DNA from: Liolophura sinensis
Lineage: Eukaryota > Mollusca > Polyplacophora > Chitonida > Chitonidae
Length of the DNA stretch: 64,000 nucleotides
Reading direction: 5' to 3'
Assembly (NCBI RefSeq): GCF_032854445.1
Contig: NC_088298.1
Span: 7,675,504-7,739,503 of the forward strand
This document shows positions 36,901 through 48,289 of the stretch, one piece after another. The notes under the pieces were generated by a model. The model worked only from the letters and a program-made list of their open reading frames with translations, was not told where the DNA came from and made no database searches. Made by a program: the position numbers and the translations under genes. Each line of letters begins with the position of its first letter. Position 1 is the first letter of the stretch.

Positions 36901-39542
36901 AACCACTACCAGCAGCAGCAGCCGTTCGACGATGGCAACAATTACTAGCAGCGGCAACAGCCCGACGACGGACATTTCCACCACTAGAGGCAGGAGCCCG
37001 TTACCAGCCACAGCCACCACCAGCAGCATCCATACGACGGCCACAACTACCAGCAGCAGCAGTCCGGCGGCCGCCAAGATGTCTTCCAGAAACAGCAGCC
37101 CGACTACGGCCAGCAACAGCAGCAGGAGCAGCAGCAGCAGCCCTATTACAGCCACCACCTCAACCAGTAGTAGCCCGACGACGTCAACAACCAGCACCAG
37201 CAGCCCGTCGACGGCCACCAGCAGCAGCAGCAGCAGTCCGACCACGGCAACAAGGACCACCATCAGCAGCAGCTCGACGACGGGAACAACCACTAGCATG
37301 AGCAACAGCAGCCCGACGACGGCAACAACCACCAGCAGGAGCAGCCCAACGACATCCACAACTACCAGCAGCACCAGCCCGACGACTGCCACAACTACCA
37401 ACAGGAGCAGCCCGAGGACCGTCACAACTACCAGCAGCACCAGCCTGACGACGGGAACAACTACCAACAGCAGCAGCCCGACAACAGCCACAACTACCAG
37501 CAGTAGCGGCCCAGCGACGGCCATGACTACCAGCAGCAGCAGCCAGGCGGTGGCCAGGGCGTCCGCCAGCAGCGGCCCTACGAGGAGCACCACTACAACC
37601 GCCAGCACGAACAGCCCTGCGGCGGACACAACTATTAGTATCAGCAGCTCAACAGCGGCCAATGTGTCCTTAGGCAACAGCCCGGGGACTACAAGCAACA
37701 CCATGGCTACGACGGCTACAACTACCAGCAACACCAGCACAACAACTGCTACAACCACCAGCAGCAGCAACCCAAGGATGGCCATAGCCACCACCACCAC
37801 CAGCAGCAGCAGCCCGGCGGCGGGGTCCACCACCAGCAGCAGCAGCCTTTCGGCGGCCACAACTACCAGCATAAGCAGCTCGGCGGCTGTCAAGGTATCC
37901 TCCAGCAGAAGCAGCTCGACGACGACGACAACTACCAGCAGCACCAGCCCAACGACTGCCACAACAGTCAGCAGCAGCAGCCCAACGACGGCCACCACCG
38001 CCAGCAAGAGCAGCCTGACGACGGTCACATTTACCAGCAACAGCAGCCCGGCGGCACTAACAAGTACCACCAATAGCGGCCCGACGGCGAGCAAGGTATC
38101 ATCCAACAGAGGCAGCTCGACGACGGCGGCCACAACAACCAGCAGCAGCAGTCTGGCAGGCGCCAAGGTGTCCTCCAGGAGAAACACCCCGACTACGGCC
38201 ACCACCACCAGCAGCAGCAGCCCTACCACTGCAACAACCACCAACAGCAGTAGCAGCCCGACGATGTCCACAACCAGCACCAGCATCCCGTCGACGGCCA
38301 CCAGCAGCAGCAGCATCAACAGCAGCATGTTCACGGCAACAACAACCACCAGCAGCAGTAGCAGCAGAATGACCAGGGCAACAAGCACCACCAGCAGCAG
38401 CCGTCCGACGACGGCAACAACCACCAGCAGGAGCAGCCCAACGACATCCACAACTACCAGCAGCACCAGCCCGACGACTGCCACAAGTACCAACAGGAGC
38501 AGCCCGAGGACCGTCACAACTACCAGCAGCACCAGCCTGACGACGGGAACAACTACCAACAGCAGCAGCCCGACAACAGCCACAACTACCAGCAGCAGCA
38601 GTCCGGTGGGCGCCAAGGTTTCCACCAGAAGCTACAGCCCGACTACGGCCACCACCACCAGGAGCAGTAAAATGACCAGGGCAACAAACACCACCACCAG
38701 CAGCAGTCCGACGACAGCAGTAACGACTACCAGCAGCAGCCGTTTGACGACGGAAACAACCAGTAGCAGTGGCAACAGCCCGACGACGGACATTTTCACC
38801 ACTAGAGGCGGGAGCCCGTCAACAGTCACAACCACCACCAGCAGCAGCAGTCCGGCGGCCGCCAAGGTGTCTTCCAGGAGCAGCAGCCCGACTACGGCCA
38901 GCAACAGCAGCAGGAGCAGCAGCAGCAGCCCGACTACAGCCACCACCTCAACCAACAGCAGGAGCGGCAGGAGCCCAAAGACAGCCACAACTACCAGCAG
39001 CACCAGCTCGATGACGGCCACAACTGCCAGCAGCAGCAGCATCTCGACGACCGCCACAACCAGCAGCAGCACCAGGCTTCCGACTGCCACAACTACCAGC
39101 AGCACCAGCCCGACGGCTGCGAGAACTACTACCGCCAGCACCAGCCCGACGACGGCCACCACCACCAGTTCCAGCACGACGACGGCCACCACCGCCACCA
39201 CCACCACCAGCCAGACGACGACCACCACCACCACTACCTCCAGCCCGACGGCGACCACAACTACTACCAGCAGCAGCAGCCGCACGACGGCGACCACCAC
39301 CAGCAGCAGCAGGCCGACAACGGCAGCCACCACCACCAGTAGCACCATCCCTACAACAGCCACAACTACCAGCAGCAGCAGTCCGGCGGCCGCCAAGGTG
39401 TCCTCCACGAGGAGCAGCCCGACGACGGCCAACACCACAAGCAGCAGGAGCCCGACCACGGCCACCACCACCAGCAGCAGCATCCCGACGACGGCTAAGG
39501 CGTTTACTAAATCTGAACAGGGCATCTACAATCCGGCGAAAG
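27992..39542 (+). CDS. Giant membrane mucin, exon 1: signal peptide and Ser/Thr repeats
   Basis: The ATG at 27992 has A at -3 and opens MRRPVLYILILVAAATTT, a typical signal peptide (Arg-Arg, a hydrophobic core, small residues at the cleavage point). About 3,800 residues of Ser/Thr-rich repeats follow, mostly an 11-residue unit of the form SSSSPTTATTT. They are broken by spacers such as VGAKVSSKSNS and AAKVSSRSSSP that add Lys and Arg, unusual for mucins. RTKR-D at 28121-28135 fits a furin site. The exon ends AAA G|gtaaga at 39542, phase 1, which fits the next exon. Base composition is far more GC-rich than the surroundings. The Ser/Thr frame shifts by one base near 28597 and back near 32650; elsewhere it is open. 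Read literally, the first shift gives a stop at 28643-28645. Assembly error and real inactivation are both possible. Confidence 0.8.
28590..28600 (+). other. Frame change 1 in the mucin exon
   Basis: The sequence reads AGCCTGATTGACCAGGGCAA, where sister repeats read AGCAGAATGACCAGGGCAAC (for example near 34200 and 36083). That is one extra base, and the Ser/Thr frame moves by one. Confidence 0.75.
29100..33780 (+). repeat. Higher-order repeats of about 0.87-1.6 kb in the mucin exon
   Basis: A landmark block (TCCTCCAGAAGCAGCAGCGC followed by GACTACGTCCAGCAGC) recurs near 29103, 29980, 31596, 32464 and 33487. Each time it is followed by the same series of units, so long blocks have been duplicated as wholes. 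Confidence 0.9.
32640..32800 (+). repeat. Out-of-register duplication and frame change 2 in the mucin exon
   Basis: The stretch from about 32505 (CCCGATTACAGCCACCACCT) starts again at about 32654, joined to GGCAAAAA. The joint is not aligned to a repeat boundary and moves the Ser/Thr frame by one base, undoing the shift near 28597. Confidence 0.75.
35212..36130 (+). repeat. 0.9-kb block in the mucin exon, copy 1
   Basis: Begins CGGCCCAGCGACGGCCATGA and is nearly identical to 37507-38410, about 2.3 kb downstream. Small in-frame deletions distinguish the two. Confidence 0.85.
37507..38410 (+). repeat. 0.9-kb block in the mucin exon, copy 2
   Basis: Partner of 35212-36130. One in-frame deletion is near 37686, where copy 1 has extra bases between GGGGAC and TACAAGCAAC. 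The near identity implies recent duplication. Confidence 0.85.
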
Positions 39543-39700
39543 GTAAGAGCAATTTGAAAAACATTGTACTCTCATTGATGTTGACCAAAATTATGATCTA
39601 CAGGCTTCGTTTTGTACATGTGGCTAATTTTGACGTTCTACGCTAAACTGAGACTAAGCTGTGTCGACGGCACTGAATGCATATGACTTACATGACCAGT

Positions 39701-39890
39701 GTACGACAGCACAGCACAATATCCCAGGAAACTCCCACCAATGCGGTCGCGGTGATTTAAAGTCCAGCGTATGCTGGCTTCCTCTCCGTGGGAATGTCTG
39801 TCAACAACCTGCAAATGGTCGTGGGATTCCTCCGGGTTCTGCCCGGTTTTCTCCCACCATAATGCTGGCCATTGTAGTGTAAGTGAAATT
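39701..39890 (+). mobile_element. SINE family A, 3' tail missing
   Basis: CACCAATGCGGTCGCGGTGA, TCTGCCCGGTTTTCTCCCAC and CATAATGCTGGCCATTGTAG. It sits about 160 bp into the first mucin intron. Confidence 0.8.
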
Positions 39891-40688
39891 CATGGCCGGC
39901 TTATCATAGTATACTGACCTTAGAGTCTGTCCAATTTGTATGAATATACACCTATTTATTACTATTTTCAATATATATGAAAAACCTGGGGACTATGATG
40001 AATGCTGTAGTTTAGTGGCCTGTTAGTAGTTATTTTTTGTGTACTGAGCCATTTATATCTTGATAAAATCAGGCGACTGATAAAACGAAATTAGTCACAG
40101 AGCCAAGGTCATATGTAGCTCCCCAAAGACAATAAGCTTCAATCACATACTAGGTAAAAATAATTAACAAAGAAAGATTATAAAAAAAACACATACACAC
40201 ACGTACACACGCACACAAAATGGCAAAATGAAGGTAACAACACACCAAATAAAAGCGTTATTGATTAACACCTTTAAATTGCCCAAATGATTAACACTGA
40301 TGCTATTTTAATAACACGCTCATGTTGTTATGATAACGTTAGCGTTAAATGCTAAACAGATGAAATTGAAAATTCTATTACCCTTCGATTCCTTTTTATT
40401 ACATACAACGCACTGCTTGACGCTATGCCAAGTGCACATTATCTAAGCCGTTAGATACCCCCCATCACGAGACAGAAGCGTTTGACTTCTGGACGGGTCT
40501 ATTGTAGTTCTATGGGTGGATAGAGGTTGTCGTTTACATTGAATAAAGCAGACGACAAATATAAACAAAGAAACAAAGTGGCTATTTTTTCTGTTGGAGC
40601 GAACGTTTATTTTAAATAAGAAAGGTATCAGGTTACAGATAATTTAAAGCCCATAGGGACGTTTGAATGCTACACAAAAGAGATAATA

Positions 40689-41125
40689 ATGGTTTCGCGA
40701 AAATTCTTATTTTTTACATACAGACCTGATAATTCTTCCTCCGAGTCTTTCTTTCAGCGGCCTCTGCTAAACGCCCCAGTTGTCCACAAACCATGGTATG
40801 GCAATCAACCAATGGGTCTAAAAATATCGGATCCATGATGTCTGATATTTCCCACGACGCAAAACTTAGCCGCCGGTACACGAATCACTGCGTCCGGGCT
40901 ACGACAGCCACAGTTCTTGCTGATGCCGGGGTTTCTGTGATGGACGTTATGTCTGTGACAGGCCACGGCAGTGAATCCAGTGTAGGGTGTTATGTCACCA
41001 ATAGCAATACAATCCAAATGGCAAAAGTCCAGTTTTCAGTCACACCTCAAAGTTTTGGAGGAATGTTCAACAATGCAACAATAAATAACAGCAGAGTTCA
41101 CATCAACTTCATATCCTCTGGATAG
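40689..41125 (+). pseudogene. Crypton-type tyrosine recombinase, C-terminal fragment
   Basis: From the ATG at 40689 one frame reads MVSRKFLFFTYRPD, then FFQRPLLN, then PWYGNQPMG to about 40815. The next frame continues SKNIGSMMSDIS, YTNHCVRATTATVLADAGVS, DVMSVTGHGSESSVGCYV, and stops at 41123-41125. These match the catalytic end of DUF3504/Crypton-like tyrosine recombinases: HxxR (HCVR), the second His of TGH, and the nucleophile Tyr of GCY. The N-terminal domain is missing and a frameshift lies near 40815. It is in an intron of the mucin gene and may be a domesticated-family exon or a transposon relic. The relic reading is more likely. Confidence 0.8.
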
Positions 41126-42346
41126 CAGACTGGCTGCAGATGGTCCTTTTCAACTCCCAATCCTTGTTTGATGTTTATCTGAGTTAAACTGTTGAGTCGA
41201 TTTACTCATGTTTTCTCTCTGCGAACGCTATTGCCTGACTGCCGCCAATATATTGTCGTTGACCTAGATTTTCAAATTTGGTACATCATGTGACCTTTAT
41301 GTATGAGTGTGATGTGTATATTTTACGTAACTGGTACGGCGCACTGAGTGAAACATGTGCACGGGGCTGGTTTAATGTACATATAACTTTGCACAGACTG
41401 CGTCATTACAAATTTAAATTGTGGTAGCCATCCATTGTATTTCACAATACAATAAACGCAAATCATATTTATTTTCATGATACCTTCAACATATAAATTA
41501 TAATATATTTATTTGCTTACTTATAATAAGCATAAACCCATATCTGTCATGTTTTTATTGTTTTATTTATCAACATATGTTGAAAAATTAATATTGAATT
41601 GAAAATGTAAACTGAAGTGTTCCATTGTTTCAACATTCGTTACCCAGTGATTATGAATTTGATACAGAATACGACACGATCGCAAAGCATTTACACAAGT
41701 AAACCAAATAAAATTAAGTATCAAACTATTGTTAACCTAATTTTGTGTGTTTCAATTATTATTTTTTCTTACGTAATTCAGACTTTAATTACGTTTAAAC
41801 ACTTGAACTCCCCACTTTTGTTGTCGTTTTGATGATGCCAGAGGTTTCCAGCTCCTTTAGCTCTGTCAGACAGAGTTTGGGAAAACTTTTGACCTGCCCG
41901 AACGCTCGCTGCCAGCAACGAGCGACCTCCCCGGCTCACTGTCAGTGTTTGTCGCTGTTTGACACCGTGCCTGTCATACCAAAGCCCACCCTGATAACAG
42001 CGTCTTAGCTGAGAGAAGGACAATATGAAAGCAACCCTGCAGATGTTTTACTTTATAGTGCTATATTTTATAGTCGAAATTGTTTTCGAGAAACAAACGT
42101 ATTCTTTTCATTATTCCATTCTGGTCGTGAAGCACGTCCGTAATATTTAGCATCGCATTTTAACACCCGCTGTAAAACACATCATGGTTTCGTCCAGAAT
42201 TAGGTCACGCCCCTTTAGAACGTTCGGTTGGACGAAAACAACGTGTCAGGGAAAGTGGGGGCGTTTTTTGCTGTTAATCTATACCGCAATGGCGTTTTTG
42301 TTATAATTACGAATACATTTTGCTTCCACCAAGGTAATAGAATAGA
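41126..42346. other. No gene seen (first mucin intron)
   Basis: AT-rich sequence without a supported exon. Confidence 0.4.
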
Positions 42347-42519
42347 AATAATGTTCGCGTAAGGGTAGTCTAACGGTAGTTTTACATCAAATCGATGTGG
42401 AAGAGTTTACAAATTTTGAGGTGTTCATCAGTAAAATGGTCTAATGGTTAAAAATATAAACTCTTCCACATCGATTTGATGTAATACTACCGTTAGACTA
42501 CCCTGACGCGAACATTATT
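42347..42519. mobile_element. Long near-perfect inverted repeat (foldback/MITE)
   Basis: The arms 42347-42409 and 42457-42519 are almost perfectly complementary over 63 bp, with one or two indels, around a 47-bp loop. The arms contain GGGTAGTCTAACGGTAGT and CATCAAATCGATGTGGAAGA. Weaker complementarity extends outward (GGTAATAGAATAGAAATAA against TTATTTCTTAAATAGACCAT). The low divergence suggests a recent origin. It could be a foldback transposon or a hairpin RNA source. Confidence 0.85.
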
Positions 42520-45268
42520 TCTTAAATAGACCATTACCGCATTTATAATTTAATACATAGGCCTATAGTTCCCATGGTTATTATCTCTATATATGGAAAC
42601 TTTCTGTTAACAATGAAATCGTGTTTAAAGGATAACACTAAAACTTACAAAAAGCATACTGAAATATAACATATGAAGTGTGGCCGAATGCCACAATATG
42701 TGGGAACAAACAATATTAAAAAAGAATTTTGAAAAATTCATTGGTCAACAATTATACGAGATTTTTTTAAAGCGATAATTTAATAAAATATTTGCCATAA
42801 ACATGATCAACTCTAGCGTTAAACCTGACCATTAATCACTAATGTTTGTTCTGTCCGCCGTCATTGGAGCGCGTGATCACACATTTGAACGGTAATGATT
42901 TTAAATGAGTTGCGGCCGGCGTTTCAAGCTTGTGGAGTAAAAACCAAAGTTCTTGTGATACCGCAATTCCGAAGAAGTCAACAGTTTCCAGCCATCAAAA
43001 CACTCAGTCCAAATACTTGGTAAGTACGCATTGTTCAATCTGAGCTAGTTCAACATTCTCAAGGAGTGATAAAGACTAGGGTCACATTTACGTGTTGATT
43101 TCCACGTATCTTGTGACGCTTTTCCAAAGGTAACGTGCTTTCACTGATTTTTCATTGGTTAAAACTGAATGGCGTAAATAAAACGACTGCCGTTCTAGTT
43201 TGTTCACTGTCATATATCTGGTTTCTGCATTGTAGTATAAGAGCTTTACATAATTCTGAATGGATTCACTTTGTTTGTTGTGAAATGCTCTGGATCAGAA
43301 CTTCCATCAGACAGCATGTCGGGTTCCTGGAGGGTTCCTTATACCACTACACTACTCGAGCTGATGTGCCAGAACATTGTTTTTAGACGTCTTTAAGACA
43401 GGTAAGCATGATGAGGTTTGAAAGCGCATGTGCGTGTGTGACATGTATTTGTCACGTGGGCTACATCTAAAAATGGTTTCCTCCATATTTGGCCAGCGTC
43501 ATTCAGGGAAGCATGGATAAATTGTCGTAATTAGTGACGTAGAAAGTTACAAGTAAATATTACCCTGGTCTTTGCAACTGCCCAGTCTTGTAGATATGTT
43601 TCACAAGTTGTGTTACTAAATAAGAAGTAATTAACCTCAACTGGGCCATTGCAAAGGAATAAAGATGTTGTTGCTGTTGTCATGTTGTTATTCCGTTTTG
43701 CGTGCCACATTTCTAGGCCTTTATACACTGTAGGTCTATTAACAATTGATCATTAAATATCTAATACCAAATTATTGCAATACTTCATGAACATGGGCCT
43801 GTCTTACTAATGATTTATCTGCTGTGTTTACTCCTAGTCTCATCATGTGACCAATGATACTGCCTATGATTGGCTCACAACAGCTGTGACATCAATTCAG
43901 AATAATGAATATGAATTATTAATTCCAGTATGCTGACAGAAATACTCGCATACGTCATCATGATTGCTGCTTCATCTCTTGCCAGATATTATCCTAATGG
44001 ATTCAGAGGAAAATTTACATAAACAGTGTATCATCCACTTCTGGGTTACCCAGTGGTAGCCGCACACTTCTGGGTTGTATAATAATCTGCTTTAGTGGAT
44101 TCTATACTCGAATTCCTGCCGTAATTTTTGAGGCAAAAAATAAATTCCGTACGTACGTCGCAGTTAAAAAGAGGCGCGATAAGAACTAGCTTCTCATTAT
44201 GTTGGTTTCGAAAGAGCTAGCTAAGAATGGCGATGGCGGTCAACAACACTGCAAGTGCTCTGTCTTGGTAGCCTAGAAATAGCGTCTGGTTGTATTAAAA
44301 TAAACATTAAAACGTCCCTGTAAAAGAAATATGTTGTTTAGATTTGATGTCAGAACAGTTTTAAGTACATGTATCTAGGTCGTGTATTTCTGTTTTCAGC
44401 ACAAGAGCGGCTTGTTAGATGACTAGCGGTTATGCAGCCAACAGTACGTCATATCGACATTATTCTCAAACTTCATATCAATGTAGGTGGACTAAAAAAA
44501 ACAAATAAACCTCAAATTCAAATAAAAAAAGAGAGATTTCCCGACCAGCCCAAAGTTTACACCCAACAAATATAATCTTAATATTAGTACACATATCTGC
44601 ATGTACATAGTGATGGTAAGATTTCATTTACATACTGATGTTACAGCATCCTAGTTATGGCCAAATGACTTCACTAGAAGTCACCATCATTCATTTCACT
44701 TTAATACATGTCAAATTAAATTGAAATGTAAAAAATTAGTAAGTTTTGTCATCTTTTTTAATGAAAAGTAATTATGTTCGCAAATTCTCATCAATTTTGG
44801 GACACCTTCGCGTAGTGTTTTTTTTGCTGGTGATCATGTGAAAGAAGGAAAGGTCGTAGAAATGACCTCTTGCCCATCTTATTACAGGAACTTGTAGTCT
44901 CATCAGAAAGGATAGAAAAGTCACTATCCATGGTTGAACATTCATAGAAGGTTGTGTAATTACGCTAGGTTACAATACTAATCACTGTCTACATTTTGGA
45001 CTGGTAAAAAACATATTTGTCATCCAGCAGAAGAAATATTTTCAAGTGTGATTGGCACTAGTTGTTAATGTGTATGAACATGTTTTGCCTTATGCTGTGG
45101 AATATGGCGACACTCGTGCCATTGTGCCATATCAGAGTTTCTTTTGCAAACTACCATCGTCACTTCATCAATATGCTGGAAGAGACTGTATTCTGAACAA
45201 GTATGCATATTATCAGAAAGTAGGAACAAATTGTTCAGCAACAACAAATATAGACTTGTATTATCTTC
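42520..45268. other. No supported gene (first mucin intron)
   Basis: I looked for exons between good splice signals (donors near 43022 and 43401) but all frames carry stops. No repeat family was recognised. Confidence 0.35.
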
Positions 45269-45512
45269 GGGTCTCCGTGGCGCAGTGGTTAGCGTGCTAG
45301 TGACTTAGGTGCCGCTCACCAGAGTGGTCATCTAGGGTTCAAACCCTGATCAGGCTGGCTTGATCTCTGGTCTAACGCGGGAAGGTCGGCCTGTAACCTG
45401 TAGATGGTCATGTGTTTCCTTCGCGATCTGTCTGGTTTCCTCCCACCATAATACTGGCCATCGTATAAGTGAAATATTTTCAATACGGCATAAAACGCCA
45501 GTCAAATAAAGA
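45269..45512 (+). mobile_element. SINE family A, full length with tRNA-like head
   Basis: The head GGTCTCCGTGGCGCAGTGGT carries a clear A-box, and GGTTCAAACCC is a clear B-box. The body and 3' end (CATAAAACGCCAGTCAAATA) follow. Confidence 0.9.
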
Positions 45513-46694
45513 AATATACATGTATTACCCACTGCCTGATCGAGGGTTGATACAGGATTTGCTTCGTCATTCTCTCCCGCCTCTTTGTGAACATATTGTA
45601 TTTTGTGAAGCAGAACCTCATGTGCTACTGAAACAATCAAACCACAAAACACTTTCCATTTCCATCACACAATCAAATCAGAATGTTTACATTGCAACTG
45701 ATTATCTTCTCTTGGATTACTTAAACATTCTTTCACATGCTAAATACATATTTGTATTACTTTTGGAGGGGGGAGGGTGATGCGGAAAACCAGTTAGAGT
45801 CGAAAAGAACAATAGAAGACAGGAAACTATTCCAATTCTACTGAACTATCCTTGTTTTGCACATGGAAATTTTGTAAATGCATTTCCACCTTTTAGCTTT
45901 TTGTCTTTTTACAACTACAGGTTGCTTGGGCATGACGTGATAAAGCAATAAGCAGCCGTGTGAGGATAATATCTGGCTGGTATGATTCTCAGTCCAAGCA
46001 CTATGACAGCATTGGAACTACGTTGCTGTTTGATATGACAATGTGAGACAACAAATACATACCAGGATGGAGTGGGTCACTAAACTTGTTGAAGGTAAGT
46101 ATGGATGTGAGTAAAACTACCTGTTTTATTTGTTTGGCTAAAATCCCATTGATTCCTGTTTACACCACATGACTTGTGTGTTGATTTAATATTAAATCAT
46201 AAAAATAAGATGCAATCAATTCTTGCGTGGAAGAATGACTCGAATCCTATGTTTGTACAGTATGCATCCTGCGTACATGTAGAGAGGTAAGTAGCTCTCC
46301 GACGAGCAAAGCTATTAAGTCGTGTGAACTTTTTTCAGGACAGTGGCACCATGAGGGAAATACTGCTTATTGAAAAGCTTGAGACACTCGTCATGAAGGA
46401 TCGTGGACAAGGGGAGAAAGTAAAGCCTGTTCTTCCATTACCCAGGCAAGTGCAATTTTCATATACACTCTTCTATTATTAAGTATTATTATTAATTGTT
46501 AACCTTTAAGTGGAGAGCAAGCAAAGTCCCATTGACTTTTGCTAAATGCTGACCTCGGTGTTTAAATAATACAACAACCGCATATGGATAATGGAGTGTG
46601 TCCAGATAGCATGCTTACTTTCAAATCTGACATACAAATGTGTATGGGGGAATAACTCTTTACATATAACTCGCACAATACAGTTTTTAATTCG

Positions 46695-46898
46695 ATATTA
46701 AGGGGTGAAGTCCAGCTCATGCTGGCTTCCTCTCCGGCCGCACGTGGGAAGGTCTTCCAGCAACCTACGGATGGTCGTGGGTTTCCCCGGGCTGTGCCTG
46801 GTTTCCGCCCACCATAATGCTGGCCGCCGTCGTATAAGTGAAATATTCTTGAGTGTGGCGTAAAATACCAATCAAATAAATAAATAAATATTAAGGGG
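46695..46898 (+). mobile_element. SINE family A, 5'-truncated, with target-site duplication
   Basis: The SINE body 46706-46887 lacks its head. It is flanked by an exact 11-bp direct repeat, ATATTAAGGGG, at 46695-46705 and 46888-46898. This is direct evidence of target-primed insertion, and the sequence is close to the family consensus, so it is fairly young. Confidence 0.9.
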
Positions 46899-47439
46899 AG
46901 GTATTGTGAGAGTGAAGAAAACTGGTGTCGATGACGGTGTCATGTTATTGCCTGGGTAAGCTTTTTGTTATTGTCAGAATGGCCAGGAAGGGTTTTATGT
47001 GTTTATGTGTTTATGTGTAAATTTGGTTATATTTACACAAATCTTAAATGATTCCTGAAACTGTTTTGAAAAAGTAGACTTCTTAAATTAGAGGTTTGAT
47101 TTGATTTTTATTTTAATGTCAATGATCTCACACGTTTGCCACTATTCCGCCGGTCTGTTTTTTATGAAAAAAAAATGGTAAGCATAGATTATTCCAGTAT
47201 GAAACGTCCACTGTTTTTCTCTCGGTTTTGCACATTAGCACAAATTATTTATCTGATGTTATTATGACAAAGTTCTTCCAGTCTCTAGGTGACATGAGAC
47301 GTGGGTTCAGTATCATTCTCAGACAGGGAATTTTCAAGATTTCCCTGCTCCATTATTCTAAGGGACTTTAAAAATTTGCTGGAAACCATATTCCTTCCAT
47401 CAAAATGAAAAGAAAAATTTGCCAATATAATTTGTCAAA

Positions 47440-47548
47440 GGTCGGTGGTTTACTCTGGTATCCTCCATCCATAATACTGTAGTTCCCATCGTGCAAGTGA
47501 GAACTTCTTGAGGGTGGTGTAAACCGACAATCAAATACTAAATCAATA
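47440..47548 (+). mobile_element. SINE family A 3' fragment, degraded
   Basis: CATCGTGCAAGTGAGAACTT, CTTGAGGGTGGTGTAAACCG and ACAATCAAATACTAAATCAA. Confidence 0.6.
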
Positions 47549-47805
47549 TAACGAAGTTATGCCTTGATTTTTGGTCCTCTATTGGTTGTCTCCTTGTATG
47601 AAATTGCTCAGCTTGGGATTTATTTTAGGATTTAAACAACTGAAAATGGACATTCATGGTGTCATGCAAGAGCGGATTTAACATTAAAGGCAGCTTGTAC
47701 TAAAACATAGAGGTGGAGGATCAGTGATTTTCCCGAAATGCAGCAAAGTGAATGTCTGACCATAAACGTGAGGCACTTATTTATAATTGTTTTATTCTGC
47801 AGATT

Positions 47806-48068
47806 CAGCAGTTGGATGCAGTTTCGAAGAACCTTTACAGTGCACTCTTGACACCTCCATCTCTGTGAATTTTCCTGCCGTGATGACGCCTTTAAATGTT
47901 CCTCTGTTCTCGGTGATGGAGAATTCATCTTTGCAAACACGTCAAGTGTCTTTGACAGCCTCGTTCTACTCATTGCTGTGTACTATGTTTTCGATATGTC
48001 ATATCCAGAGATATATGCTACTTTTCTGGGTCTACTGCAGCATTGGGTGCTGGAAGACCCGTTACCGA
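47806..48068 (+). pseudogene. Broken coding fragment, family not identified
   Basis: After a good acceptor (ttattctgcag) one frame reads IQQLDAVSKNLYSALLTPPS and stops. One base over, a second frame reads CEFSCRDDAFKCSSVL, then FDSLVLLIAVYYVFDMSYPE, then LQHWVLEDPLPKGN, and ends at a stop near 48068. The residue pattern looks like real protein rather than chance, and a single-base change would join the two. I cannot name the family with confidence. An open segment at 46339-46444 (DSGTMREILLIEKLETLVMK) might be an earlier exon of it. It lies inside the mucin gene's first intron on the same strand. Confidence 0.4.
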
Positions 48069-48289
48069 AAGGAAATGCACCAGCTGGGTAAAATTTTCTG
48101 TAATAGTTGATTTGAGCATCATGAGACACGCATTTAAAAGGCATTTTAAATGCTAACACGGTAAAAAAGTAGTTCTGTGACTTCATTTTTATTCCTTATT
48201 AGTTGTTTACACAGTGGATACTATCACATGACAAGCTAAATAAAATCACCTGAGTGTTTCATTCTCTAAAATATACAAATGAAGGTTCA

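Noticed and set aside
27787..39525. Very long open frames on the - strand rich in Leu and Val
   Set aside because: They are the antisense of the Ser/Thr repeats (AGC/ACC read as GCT/GGT). They lack starts, splice logic and any membrane-protein architecture; the + strand frame has a signal peptide and phase-matched downstream exons.
43135..43401. Exon between acceptor near 43229 and donor near 43401
   Set aside because: All three frames contain stops, and no phase fits the mucin gene.
45052..45300. 82-codon open frame starting at 45052
   Set aside because: Its end runs into the tRNA-like head of a SINE, the start codon is not convincing and I recognise no domain.
45269..45345. tRNA gene
   Set aside because: A- and B-box-like sequences are present, but they are the head of a family A SINE with body and tail following; no clean cloverleaf can be drawn.
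46339..46444. Possible additional mucin-gene exon between the mucin exon and the SEA exons
   Set aside because: The mucin exon ends in phase 1, and this segment entered in that phase meets a stop after about ten codons. The donor would also have to be the rare GC type. The 39542-50321 junction works without it.
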